This document shows, in pieces, positions 1-8,575 of a DNA stretch of 64,000 nucleotides; position 1 is the first letter of the stretch; each line of letters starts with the position of its first letter. The notes beneath the pieces were generated by a model. That model did not search any database. It had not been told where the DNA came from and worked only from the letters and a program-made list of their open reading frames with translations. The position numbers and the translations under genes are program-made. Origin of the DNA: Tissierellales bacterium (GTDB taxonomy: Bacteria; Bacillota; Clostridia; Tissierellales; Sedimentibacteraceae); NCBI GenBank assembly GCA_018433765.1, contig JAHDQO010000016.1, forward strand, positions 30,450 to 94,449, given 5' to 3'.

Positions 1-2
1 AA

Positions 3-974
3 GTAGTTTTGTTTGTATCCGGCTCCGGCCCTAATACATATGATAATCATAGAAAATCAGGCGAATTAGAATTTAATTATTATGATTTGTTTGCACAAGA
101 ACTCACTAATCGTAACATTGCATTTTGTAGATATAATACAAGAGGCGTTGAAATTGGTACAAATCCACCTTATTATGCAGAGATAAACAATGATGATTAC
201 CAAACTTATCTACCTCATAATTCAGTAAAAGATGTAGAATGTATTGTTAAATACTTAAAAAGTCTCCCACGTTTAGAAAATGCAAGAATAATTCTTTTGG
301 GTTGGAGCGAAGGTACAGTCATTGCACCTTTAGTTGCACTTAATAACAATGTTAAGATAGACAGTTTATTATTAGCTGGATATTGTAATGATAATATGAA
401 AGATATATTAGAATGGCAGTTATCAGGTGGCTCTTCCATGGTGAATATGTGTAAAATGTTTGATTATGATAAAAAAGGATATATTACAAAAGAAGATTAT
501 GAAACTGACAAATATAATGTTATACAAGAAGTATTTCAAAACGCATCTTTTGATGAATTCGACATTGATAAAAATAGTAAAATAGACGAACTAGATTTTG
601 AAATAATTTTAAGAGAGCAAAGAGAAAATATTTTTTCTGCAATTAATCGAAACGATGACAATTGGTTTATAGATAATTATCCTGTAAGACTAACCACAGC
701 TTGGTTTCATGAACATTTTAATCTAAGTCCTAATAGTGAGGTATTACCAAAACTTAATCTACCAATACATATCTTTCACGGTACTTGTGATGCCAATGTA
801 CCTGTTAAAGGTGTAGAAAGTATAGAAAATAAATTTAAAGAACTAGAAAAAAATAATCTAACTACACATATCTTTGAAGACCATGACCATGATTTAAATT
901 ATTTATTGTATCCTTCAAACGGAACTATTTCAGAAGGACTTAACAGTATTTTTAATACTTGTAGTGATCTATAA
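3..974 (+). CDS. Alpha/beta hydrolase with inserted EF-hand pair (5' truncated)
   Basis: The reading frame is open to the left edge (VVLFVSGSGPN, a beta-strand and oxyanion-hole loop), so the true start lies outside the window; the first in-window start-like codon is TTG at 9. Numbering from 9, the nucleophile elbow is GWSEG (nt 301-315). An Asp candidate lies in HGTCDANVP and a His candidate in EDHDHDLNY near the end, so the catalytic triad looks complete. Between core and C-terminal part is an insert with two EF-hand-like calcium loops: DYDKKGYITKED (residues 152-163) and DIDKNSKIDELD (185-196), with Asp or Asn at most ligand positions. This suggests a calcium-stabilised or calcium-regulated esterase or peptidase-like enzyme. 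No substrate can be named. It ends before a perfect hairpin shared with the convergent AraC gene. Confidence 0.8.
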   Translation, partial: VVLFVSGSGPNTYDNHRKSGELEFNYYDLFAQELTNRNIAFCRYNTRGVEIGTNPPYYAEINNDDYQTYLPHNSVKDVECIVKYLKSLPRLENARIILLGWSEGTVIAPLVALNNNVKIDSLLLAGYCNDNMKDILEWQLSGGSSMVNMCKMFDYDKKGYITKEDYETDKYNVIQEVFQNASFDEFDIDKNSKIDELDFEIILREQRENIFSAINRNDDNWFIDNYPVRLTTAWFHEHFNLSPNSEVLPKLNLPIHIFHGTCDANVPVKGVESIENKFKELEKNNLTTHIFEDHDHDLNYLLYPSNGTISEGLNSIFNTCSDL

Positions 975-1000
975 CAGTATAATTATTAAAAAATAAAATT

Positions 1001-1036
1001 TATACTATGACATTATAATTATAATGTCATAGTATA
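1001..1036. terminator. Bidirectional hairpin between convergent genes
   Basis: A perfect 16-bp inverted repeat (1001-1016 and 1021-1036) with an AATT loop lies between the hydrolase stop (974) and the AraC gene stop (1053). The stem is AT-rich but uninterrupted and has A-rich and T-rich flanks, so it can terminate both convergent transcripts. Confidence 0.7.
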
Positions 1037-1052
1037 TAAATCTGACGTAAAT

Positions 1053-1910
1053 TTACTTCTTTATGACTGGTATCCATATTTCATATTTAAAATTTGATGA
1101 TCTTTTATCCCCATCATGTAAAAAACACTCTATATCAATCATTTCTGCATATTTGTAATCAGATTGGGGCAGCCATTCACAAAATATTCTTTTCCACGCC
1201 TCTGCCATTACCATACTTACAGGACCAGTTACTTCAAATATTGCCCATGTAGATTTTGGAATTATATAACTCTCCATGCCTAAAAGTGGTTCTTTATCAG
1301 ATATACAACCTATCGTATACTCAACATCTACTTCAGTTTTTACGTGTATAAAGCCATGAACTCCTTTTGGTTTTCCTGTCTGTAAACTCGATATTCTATC
1401 ATACATCCCATTTGCATAAAGTTCGTTCCAAAATACAGGTACTACGCTCTCATCATCATCCGGCCCCTTGTAGCTTCTTTTAATCCCTACAATTCTAAAT
1501 GCCTCTTTCTCTTCTACTCTGTAATTCATTTCAACATCTCCTTTAATCGAAATATTGAAGGTGATACGAAGATAGGCTTTTACTGAAACTCCATTATTAC
1601 GTACTCCTGTCGGAGTAACTCCATGGATCTTTTTAAATGCTCTAGAAAATGAATCTGGAGAATCATATCCATACTTTATAGCTAAGTCAATTATCTTTAT
1701 AGTACTAGTTTGCAGTTCAAATGCCGCTAACGTCATTCGCCGACGCCGAATATATTCTGATAAGGATATATCCACTATCAACATAAACACACGTTGAAAA
1801 TAGTTAAATGAACAACATGCTATATTAGCCACTTTCGTATAATCTATCTCTCCATCCAAATTACTTTCTATATAGTCTAAAGCATCATTCATTCTTTGTA
1901 TATAACTCAT
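1053..1910 (-). CDS. AraC-family regulator with GyrI-like effector domain
   Basis: This 285-aa protein has an N-terminal AraC double helix-turn-helix (residues about 8-105; FQRVFMLIVDISLSEYIRRRR, then YDSPDSFSRAFKKIHGVTP, the conserved second helix). A GyrI-like small-molecule-binding domain follows (about 128-284; YRVEEKEAFRIVGIKR to FKYEIWIPVIKK). The family acts as one-component regulators of multidrug or stress genes. The start is preceded by AAGGAGG at good spacing. No obvious target gene lies beside it, and it looks monocistronic. Confidence 0.9.
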   Translation of the reverse strand: MSYIQRMNDALDYIESNLDGEIDYTKVANIACCSFNYFQRVFMLIVDISLSEYIRRRRMTLAAFELQTSTIKIIDLAIKYGYDSPDSFSRAFKKIHGVTPTGVRNNGVSVKAYLRITFNISIKGDVEMNYRVEEKEAFRIVGIKRSYKGPDDDESVVPVFWNELYANGMYDRISSLQTGKPKGVHGFIHVKTEVDVEYTIGCISDKEPLLGMESYIIPKSTWAIFEVTGPVSMVMAEAWKRIFCEWLPQSDYKYAEMIDIECFLHDGDKRSSNFKYEIWIPVIKK

Positions 1911-1995
1911 TCTTCGTCCTCCTTCTACTAAGAGTATATCACCATTAAATTACTTAGACCCGTCAATTCATATCCCCTATTGTAGGCTTAGGTAC

Positions 1996-2547
1996 CTATA
2001 AATTAATATCACAATCTTTCAAAGTAGGAGCAGTATTATCGGATTGTGAAAGTATAGGATTGGCTATATTGAAATTAATACTTAATTCAGCATCATCATA
2101 TGTTATAGCTCTACATAAATCAGTATCAAAATAATTATCTATTCTCATAACAACCTGAGTATTATCTTCTAAGGATAAGAACGCATGTCCAAAACCTACC
2201 GGAATATATATCTGTTTCCTATTTTCTGGACTCAATTCAACATTAACCCATTGTTTATAAGTTTCTGAATTTTTACGCAAATCAACTGCAAAATCAATAC
2301 CTCTGCCTTTAGTGCAGTATAATAACTTTGTCTGTGCTTTTGGATGGTTTTGAAAATGAACGCCATATAACGTTCCTTTTTTTATAGGACAGTATAATGT
2401 TTCTTCAACAAAGTGAGTATATATTCCAATATCTTTTAGTTCTTTTTCTGAAAACTGTTTATATGATGTACCTCTATTGTCCTCACCTGAATCATACTCT
2501 AACACCAATACATCTTTTATAGCTAATTTTGTTACTTTTATCATCAT
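1996..2547 (-). CDS. dTDP-4-dehydrorhamnose 3,5-epimerase-like (RmlC-family) cupin
   Basis: This 183-aa cupin carries RmlC landmarks: DNRGTSYKQF, GTLYGVHFQNHPKAQTKL (the His of the catalytic dyad), DFAVDLRKNSETYKQW and IPVGFGHAFLSLEDN. RmlC epimerises C3/C5 of dTDP-4-keto-6-deoxyglucose in rhamnose synthesis. No rmlA, rmlB or rmlD gene is nearby, so it is an orphan and might act on another nucleotide sugar. Two ATGs lie in tandem at the start; AGGAGGG sits about 10 nt upstream of the first. Confidence 0.85.
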   Translation of the reverse strand: MMIKVTKLAIKDVLVLEYDSGEDNRGTSYKQFSEKELKDIGIYTHFVEETLYCPIKKGTLYGVHFQNHPKAQTKLLYCTKGRGIDFAVDLRKNSETYKQWVNVELSPENRKQIYIPVGFGHAFLSLEDNTQVVMRIDNYFDTDLCRAITYDDAELSINFNIANPILSQSDNTAPTLKDCDINL

Positions 2548-2785
2548 GACTATATTACCCTCCTAATTAAAAGCTACTTTTTATTTTAAGTATATCATAT
2601 TATAGAAATTTAATATTAATTTGTACCATATATATTACCTTTTAGTACTTTAATAGGTAATAATTGTTTGAAAATTATTGTACATTTTTATATAATATTT
2701 AAAAATAGTAAAATAATCAATAAAAATATAATTAGTAAATGAAAAAGATTAAACAACATAAAATTGAAAGGACTAATAAAACATT
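2548..2785. other. Intergenic, divergent promoter region
   Basis: Very AT-rich stretch between the divergent epimerase and GNAT genes. It presumably holds both promoters, but I cannot pick a convincing -35/-10 pair. No ORF, hairpin or repeat is evident. Confidence 0.4.
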
Positions 2786-3586
2786 ATGAAAGTTAAATTA
2801 ACTATATTAGAAAGTAAATGCAGAGGAAACTACCATAAAGCAGGAGACACCTACATAGTTGAAGATATATGCCCTCCTCTATGCCATGAATTATGGCAGA
2901 GTATATATCCAAATGTTTATACATTACTAAATAACGGTAATTTAGATTATGGCAATACAAAAGCAAAAAAATTTAAAATGAGATGCCCTGATAATGGAAG
3001 AGTTTTAATCCAAGGAGAAGTTATTGAAGAGATTGATTATATGGACATAGTCGAAAAAGTACAGTTTAAAAGTCTAAACTTATGTGACTGCACATCTGAT
3101 TTATTGAAAAATTTTAATAGATATCAAGAAGTAAATAAATGCTGGCGTAAAGAAAACAATAAATGGGTACTAAAAGATATTTCATTTACGGAGCAGTGGA
3201 ATGATGCTAAAAAATCTAAAATTATTTCATCTTATGAAAATTGTATTAAAAACGGAGGATATGTATTTGGTGCTTTTTTAGACAAGCAGTTAATCGGATG
3301 TGTTTCATTAGAAAATGATTTTTTTGGCAAAAACAAAGAATATGTTCAATTAGAATTACTCCATGTTTCTTATAAATATAGAAATAGAGGCATAGGTAAA
3401 AAGTTATTTTTAATGTCATGTGATAAAGCTAAGAATATGGGAGCAAAAAAACTTTATATTTCAGCACATTCTTCTGAAGAATCTATTGCATTTTACAAAA
3501 CACTAGGATGTATTGAAGCAGAAGAGATCAATCAAACATTAGCAGACAAAGAACCGTGCGACTGTCAATTGGAATACATATTATAG
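2786..3586 (+). CDS. TIGR04076-like domain fused to GNAT acetyltransferase
   Basis: The 266-aa product has two parts. Residues 1-85 resemble the small TIGR04076 family (KVKLTILESKCRGNYHKAGDTYIVEDICPP, conserved Cys, then HELWQSIYPNVYTLLNNGN), usually a stand-alone protein of about 80-100 aa. Residues about 110-266 form a GNAT N-acetyltransferase with the acetyl-CoA motif A loop (YRNRGIGKKLF) and a typical SIAFYKTLGC end. A GAAAGGA ribosome site precedes the ATG. The substrate is unknown; the N-terminal Cys-rich part may be a binding module. Confidence 0.75.
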   Translation: MKVKLTILESKCRGNYHKAGDTYIVEDICPPLCHELWQSIYPNVYTLLNNGNLDYGNTKAKKFKMRCPDNGRVLIQGEVIEEIDYMDIVEKVQFKSLNLCDCTSDLLKNFNRYQEVNKCWRKENNKWVLKDISFTEQWNDAKKSKIISSYENCIKNGGYVFGAFLDKQLIGCVSLENDFFGKNKEYVQLELLHVSYKYRNRGIGKKLFLMSCDKAKNMGAKKLYISAHSSEESIAFYKTLGCIEAEEINQTLADKEPCDCQLEYIL

Positions 3587-3686
3587 TGTATTTTAATAAA
3601 AATTTTCTTTTCACATATATTACTATTGATGTATAATTATACTACGATGCATAAGGAATATTATATTATAAAAAGTTGGTGAATTA

Positions 3687-4988
3687 ATGAAACCTTTTTC
3701 ATTACCTAAAAACTTTCTCTTAGGTACCGCAACATCTGGATTTCAAATAGAAGGCGGAGATACTAATAGTAACTGGTATGATTGGTGCCAAAAAGGACAC
3801 ATCAGTGATAAAACTTCCTGTATAAGAGCAGACGATCATTGGAACAGATATAAAGAAGATATTGAGTTAATTAAAAAACTAAATAACAAAATTTACAGAA
3901 TGGGTATTGAATGGAGCAGAATTGAACCAAAGAAAGGTGAGTTTGACAAGCATGCTATTTTGCACTACCGTGATGAAATTTCTCTACTTATAAAGAATGG
4001 CATTAAACCTTTAGTAACTTTACACCATTTTTCACATCCACTTTGGTTGTGTGATGAAGGACAATTCGAAAACAAAAAAGTTGTAGATTATTTCGTAAGA
4101 TATGTTACATACGTTGTAGAAAATTTAGGAGACTTAGTAACAGATTATATTACAATAAATGAGCCAAATGTATACGGTACCTGTAGTTATTTTTCAGGTG
4201 AATTTCCTCCAGGTAAAAAAAGTTTAAAACTCGCTTTAAAGATCTTTAGAAATATGTCTATATGTCATATAGCAGCATATAAAGCTATACACAAAATAAG
4301 AAAAGAAAAAGGCTTTAAAGGAAAAACTATGGTAGGTATTGCTTGGCATTTAAGAGTGTTTGAACCTTATTCTAAAAATCCTCTAGATAAATTAATGGCA
4401 TGTATCTTAGAATTCCTTTTTCAAGGTGCTATTTTTAAGTCAATGGCAGATGGACGTTTACGCATACCTTTAGGCACTTCCGCTCCCTATGGTAAGGGAA
4501 ATTACCAAGATTTCTTAGGCATAAATTATTATACACGTTCTTCAACTCGGTTTAGAGGTTTCAAATATGATTATATGCCAGATACTCCAAGAAATGATTT
4601 GGACTGGGAAATATACCCCGAAGGATTATCTATCCTGTGTAGAAAATTTTACAATAAATATAAGCTGCCTATATGGATTACAGAAAACGGTACATGTGAT
4701 AATAGCGATGCTTTTAGATTAGAATATATTTATGATCATCTTTTTGAAATATACAAATTATGTAAAGATGGTATACCGGTTGAAAGATATTATCACTGGA
4801 CTTTAATGGATAATTTTGAATTAGCTGATGGAGAATCTGCTAGATTTGGGCTTATACATGTTGATTTTGAAACTCAAAAAAGAACAATAAAAAGAAGCGG
4901 GTATTTCTACAGTGAAGTTTGTAAAAACAATGGTGTAACAAAAGAAATGATAAATAAATATATTAAAAAAATTAACCTCTCAGTTTAG
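3687..4988 (+). CDS. Glycoside hydrolase family 1 (beta-glucosidase type)
   Basis: The 433-aa enzyme shows both GH1 catalytic glutamates: acid/base in TINEPN (about residue 160) and nucleophile in ITENGT (about residue 332). It also has the sugar-binding TLHHFSHPLWL and the C-terminal YHWTLMDNFELADGESARFGL. It is slightly short for GH1 (about 440-480) but intact. GH1 enzymes hydrolyse beta-glucosides or 6-phospho-beta-glucosides. The neighbouring GPH symporter imports unphosphorylated sugars, which favours a non-phosphorylated substrate. The start follows GTTGGTGA. Its 3' end overlaps the convergent symporter by 9 bp. Confidence 0.93.
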   Translation: MKPFSLPKNFLLGTATSGFQIEGGDTNSNWYDWCQKGHISDKTSCIRADDHWNRYKEDIELIKKLNNKIYRMGIEWSRIEPKKGEFDKHAILHYRDEISLLIKNGIKPLVTLHHFSHPLWLCDEGQFENKKVVDYFVRYVTYVVENLGDLVTDYITINEPNVYGTCSYFSGEFPPGKKSLKLALKIFRNMSICHIAAYKAIHKIRKEKGFKGKTMVGIAWHLRVFEPYSKNPLDKLMACILEFLFQGAIFKSMADGRLRIPLGTSAPYGKGNYQDFLGINYYTRSSTRFRGFKYDYMPDTPRNDLDWEIYPEGLSILCRKFYNKYKLPIWITENGTCDNSDAFRLEYIYDHLFEIYKLCKDGIPVERYYHWTLMDNFELADGESARFGLIHVDFETQKRTIKRSGYFYSEVCKNNGVTKEMINKYIKKINLSV

Positions 4989-4998
4989 AGAGGTTAAT
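4971..4998. terminator. Shared intrinsic terminator inside two overlapping stop regions
   Basis: An 11-bp perfect stem (4971-4981 with 4988-4998) and a 6-nt loop, flanked by A6 on the left and TTT on the right, works on both strands. It encodes the last residues of both convergent proteins, and both stop codons (4986-4988 on +, 4982-4980 on -) fall in or beside the loop. Confidence 0.85.
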
Positions 4999-6335
4999 TT
5001 CAATTCTTCTATTATCTGTTCGTATTTTTCTTTAGTTAAATCATACTTTAATATTACTAATAATTGTACTATATTCAGCACAAACGGAATAGCAATAAAC
5101 ACAATTATTATACCTAGTTTTACAGTGTTATTTTGTACTAACAATTGTGAATCATATTTACACAATGTTAAAACTATACCCAATATAAAAGCTGCTACAC
5201 CTGTAGCTGCTTTAGTTGCAAAACTTTGAGCTGAATATATAAATCCCTCTGCTCTTTTACCTGTTTTCCACTGTCCATATTCTACTGTATCTGAAGTGAA
5301 TGAATAGATCAATGTTGCTGAAATTCCTTTACCTATTGCATTAAAGAAAGCAGAAATCAAAATTAATACTATCATTGGAAAAAAAGCATATATACCTATG
5401 TACGTTACTAACGATAATATTGATGCATAAATAACTGTTTTTTTCCGTCCAAATTTAAAAGATAATTTTGGTGTTAATAATATACCTGTCATCTGTCCTA
5501 AAATAAAAACAATCATAACAACTGTAGAAAAATTTTCAGGTTTTCCTAAATAGTATTTAATATAGTACTGTAATGATGCTGCGATGATAGCATCTATTGT
5601 AAATATTATAAATGTGAACAATGTTATAATAAGGCACGGACGATTTACTTTTATGCACTCAAAAGCTTCTTTGATAGTCAATTTGTCCTTATTTTTACTC
5701 TTTACTCTTTCTTTTGTATTTATAAAAGTAATAAAATAAAGGATAATCATAATAATCCCAAATATCATCATAACTCTAAAATATCCAGTTCTATTAATTT
5801 CTAATTCTGTATTACCACTTCCTAAGAGACTAACTAATATAGGAACAAAAGCAACTATTATCATTCCAAATGAACTTCCAAGTTTTCTAAACATAGAAAA
5901 GCTAGTTCTTTCTTGAACATCTTGAGTTATTAAGGGTAGCATTGCACCATAAGGCAAATTGACTGCTGTGTAAAATGTAACTAAAAATATATAAGTTATA
6001 AAAGCATATATAATTTTACCGTTATAACTAAAATCAGGAGTATAGAAAGTTAATACAAGAACTATTGAGACAGGTACTGCAAAAGCAATTATATATGGTC
6101 TTGTTTTACCCCATTTTGTTGATGTTTTATCAACAATTAAACCCATTAATGGATCATTAACAGCATCCCAAACTCTTGCCAAAAGAAGCAGAGTTCCTGC
6201 AATAGCAGGCGGTAATCCAAATACATTAGTATAAAAAAACATCAGCCATAATACAGTAGTTGTATAGATTAGATTTGATCCTAAATCACCTAATCCATAA
6301 CTTACTTTTTCTTTTAATTTAATGGTTTCATCCAT
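4980..6335 (-). CDS. GPH-family sugar:cation symporter (MelB/XynP type)
   Basis: This 451-aa membrane protein has about 12 hydrophobic segments and the signature of the glycoside-pentoside-hexuronide:cation symporter family: YGLGDLGSNLIY at the start, then WDAVNDPLMGLIVDKT, whose Asp residues bind the cation in MelB. The family imports oligosaccharides or glycosides with Na+ or H+. Convergence with the GH1 gene suggests uptake and hydrolysis of the same beta-glycoside, although they cannot share a transcript. AAGGGGGA precedes the ATG. Confidence 0.92.
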   Translation of the reverse strand: MDETIKLKEKVSYGLGDLGSNLIYTTTVLWLMFFYTNVFGLPPAIAGTLLLLARVWDAVNDPLMGLIVDKTSTKWGKTRPYIIAFAVPVSIVLVLTFYTPDFSYNGKIIYAFITYIFLVTFYTAVNLPYGAMLPLITQDVQERTSFSMFRKLGSSFGMIIVAFVPILVSLLGSGNTELEINRTGYFRVMMIFGIIMIILYFITFINTKERVKSKNKDKLTIKEAFECIKVNRPCLIITLFTFIIFTIDAIIAASLQYYIKYYLGKPENFSTVVMIVFILGQMTGILLTPKLSFKFGRKKTVIYASILSLVTYIGIYAFFPMIVLILISAFFNAIGKGISATLIYSFTSDTVEYGQWKTGKRAEGFIYSAQSFATKAATGVAAFILGIVLTLCKYDSQLLVQNNTVKLGIIIVFIAIPFVLNIVQLLVILKYDLTKEKYEQIIEELKLTSLN

Positions 6336-6528
6336 TTTTAACTATTCCCCCTTATTATTTTTTTCTGCTATTCAATACGGGTCATATATATTATTTATTA
6401 AAAAATTAAGAAACCTTTTAAAAATTTACTTCTAAGGGTATATTGTATTATTTAATTATATTTATATTGTTAAAATTTATATGAAAATTTTGTACATGAT
6501 ACCATTAAGAAAAGGATTATATAAAATA

Positions 6529-6552
6529 AGAAGCCTATTATTTTAGACTTCT
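6529..6552 (-). terminator. Probable abrB terminator
   Basis: A 9-bp stem with one mismatch (6529-6537 with 6544-6552) and a 6-nt loop lies just downstream of the abrB stop. On the minus strand it is followed by a T-rich tail. Confidence 0.6.
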
Positions 6553-6594
6553 CTATACAGCATAATTAATATGTAATTTTAATTATTAATAATA

Positions 6595-6870
6595 TTACTC
6601 AGCTTCATTTTCAGATTTGTTTTCATTAGTTAAATCAGTTAAAATTTTGCTACATTCTTCACAGATATTGTATCTCTTGAAGAACTTAGTATCGCTCACT
6701 CTATTACAAAAAATACAGCCTGGATTATATTTTTTAAGATATATAGCTGATTCATCATAAAAGATCTCTAAAGCATCTCCTTGTTCAATAAATAATTTTT
6801 CTCTAGTTTCTTTAGGTATTACTATCCTCCCAAGCTCGTCCACTTTTCTAACAATTCCTATAGATTCCAT
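6595..6870 (-). CDS. abrB: AbrB-family transition-state regulator
   Basis: The 91-aa protein begins with the AbrB swapped-hairpin DNA-binding domain (GIVRKVDELGRIVIPKETR, then L..Y). A short C-terminal part follows with two CxxC pairs (CIFC at about 52-55 and CEEC at about 72-75), as in clostridial AbrB proteins; these may bind zinc. AbrB represses stationary-phase and sporulation genes during growth. It stands alone and is divergent from splB, a sporulation gene. Confidence 0.92.
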   Translation of the reverse strand: MESIGIVRKVDELGRIVIPKETREKLFIEQGDALEIFYDESAIYLKKYNPGCIFCNRVSDTKFFKRYNICEECSKILTDLTNENKSENEAE

Positions 6871-7176
6871 TTAAATAAATCCTCCTTTTATTGTGTAACT
6901 CTTAAATAAATTTAAAATCTGCAATTTACATTTATTATATAAAATTAAATTATGCTAATTTTCAAAATTTTTTTAATGCCAAATAAATATTACAGTTATT
7001 ATTTAATTTTACATATTTTGTAAGTTTTTCAAATTTTACTCTTAATTTTAATTTATTAGCTTTAATAAAGATTACTCTAAAATTTCGACAATGTCAATTA
7101 TATTTTTAAATTTTATAAAAAAATTTTTTATATAATATTTAAAATTACATTAACTGTCAATACTATTATAGAGGTG
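6871..7176. other. Intergenic between divergent abrB and splB
   Basis: About 300 bp of extremely AT-rich DNA containing runs of A and T. It must contain both promoters. I searched by eye for a forespore sigma-G promoter before splB and found no convincing match. No ORF or stable hairpin is seen. Confidence 0.4.
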
Positions 7177-8193
7177 ATGGTTATAAAAACGTTTGTACCT
7201 GATATAGCATATATAGATCCAAGAAGTTTAAAATATGATGCTGGAAAATCTGCTAAGAATTATTTAGAAAAATTAAATGTACCTGTTATTGAATCTAGAA
7301 AAGTACTCATAGAAGGAAATACTTCATCTGAAAATTATGCTAAAGCTAAGAAAACAATATATATTACACTAAATACGCAAAAAAAATTAAGAGTATGCAA
7401 ACCATCTGCTGACTACCAATTTGCTCTATCCAGTTCTTGTCCCGGTCATTGTGAATATTGCTATTTACAAACTACACAAGGGGAAAAACCTTTTATGAAA
7501 GTATTTGTAAATATTGACGATATTTTAGAAGTAATTCAAGAACACATCAAAATGAATTTACCTAAAATCACTACTTTTGAATGTGGAAGTATTACTGACC
7601 CTGTTGCTCTTGAATATTTAACAGGCAATCTTAAAAAATGTATTGATTTTTTTGGAAACAGCAATAACGGCAGATTAAGAGTAATTACTAAATTCAATAA
7701 TATAGATTCTCTTTTAGAAGCAAATCATAATAAACATACAAAATTTAGATTTAGCATTAATGCAAAATATGTTATAAACAATTTTGAACATAATACTGCT
7801 AATTATGAAGAAAGAATAGAAGCTTCAAAAAAAATTGCTCATGCAGGATATCCAATTGGATTTATTATAGCTCCTATTATGATATTTGAAAATTGGAAGG
7901 ATGAATACAAAGATTTAATAAACAAACTGAAATCTCAACTTAAAGATTATAATGATGAAATTACTTTTGAATTAATTCAGCATAGATTCACAGCTACTGC
8001 AAAAGAATTAATACTCACAAGATTTCCTAATACCAAACTAGATATGAACGAAGAATCTAGACAGTTAAAATGGGGACCTTATGGTAAATTCAAATATGTT
8101 TATCCAAAAGATAAAAGTAATGAAATTAAAGATTATATTACTGATCTTATTAAAAGTAACTTTAATAATGCTGTAATTGAATATTTTACATAA
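7177..8193 (+). CDS. splB: Spore photoproduct lyase (radical SAM)
   Basis: The protein has the SPL-type radical-SAM motif SSCPGHCEYCYLQTT, with cluster cysteines 89, 93 and 96 (counting from the upstream GTG at 7174), and the family start FVPDIAYIDP. SPL repairs the spore photoproduct (5-thyminyl-5,6-dihydrothymine) in germinating spores using SAM and a [4Fe-4S] cluster. The Cys expected as H-atom donor in Bacillus SPL (Cys141) would align to Ser here; the only nearby Cys is two residues earlier (FECGS, Cys137). The start is uncertain: GTG 7174 and ATG 7177 overlap the GAGGTGAT ribosome site. Confidence 0.9.
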   Translation: MVIKTFVPDIAYIDPRSLKYDAGKSAKNYLEKLNVPVIESRKVLIEGNTSSENYAKAKKTIYITLNTQKKLRVCKPSADYQFALSSSCPGHCEYCYLQTTQGEKPFMKVFVNIDDILEVIQEHIKMNLPKITTFECGSITDPVALEYLTGNLKKCIDFFGNSNNGRLRVITKFNNIDSLLEANHNKHTKFRFSINAKYVINNFEHNTANYEERIEASKKIAHAGYPIGFIIAPIMIFENWKDEYKDLINKLKSQLKDYNDEITFELIQHRFTATAKELILTRFPNTKLDMNEESRQLKWGPYGKFKYVYPKDKSNEIKDYITDLIKSNFNNAVIEYFT

Positions 8194-8206
8194 TAATTTT
8201 ATTAAA

Positions 8207-8476
8207 CTAATGTCTTGGATTACGTGATACCAGTTCTATAGCTTGAGTAATATACTTAGTAGCATTAACTATTTCTTGATTATTGAACTGGTATTTAGCT
8301 TTTTGAAATAATTCACCTTTGTCAGTAACTACATATTTAGAGTCCATCATGTTTAATGCAATCGCTTTTATATCCAATACACATTTTTCACATTTACAAA
8401 TATCAGAATATTCTTGCAATAAATCATATATAAGATGCTCAACAATATCTTCGTTTACATTTCTTAATTTGTACAT
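8207..8476 (-). CDS. comFB: ComFB-like late competence protein
   Basis: The 89-aa product matches the ComFB family (about 90-100 aa): a helical N-terminus (NEDIVEHLIYDLL), the pattern CKCEKCVLDIKAIALN with the two zinc-binding CxxC-type cysteines, then YVVTDKGELFQKA. The exact role is unknown. In Bacillus, comFB sits in the competence operon, but here it is alone between splB and uvsE. GGAGGT precedes the ATG. Only 13 bp separate it from the splB stop. Confidence 0.85.
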   Translation of the reverse strand: MYKLRNVNEDIVEHLIYDLLQEYSDICKCEKCVLDIKAIALNMMDSKYVVTDKGELFQKAKYQFNNQEIVNATKYITQAIELVSRNPRH

Positions 8477-8575
8477 AACAATACCTCCAAATTATTAATA
8501 CTTAATGAATTTGTATTTATACACATTATACATTATTAAATAATAATTGTATAGTATAAATACTATTCAATTTTT

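Noticed and set aside
6871..7176. Sigma-G promoter for splB
   Set aside because: No pair of hexamers with acceptable spacing was seen in the AT-rich stretch, so none is annotated.
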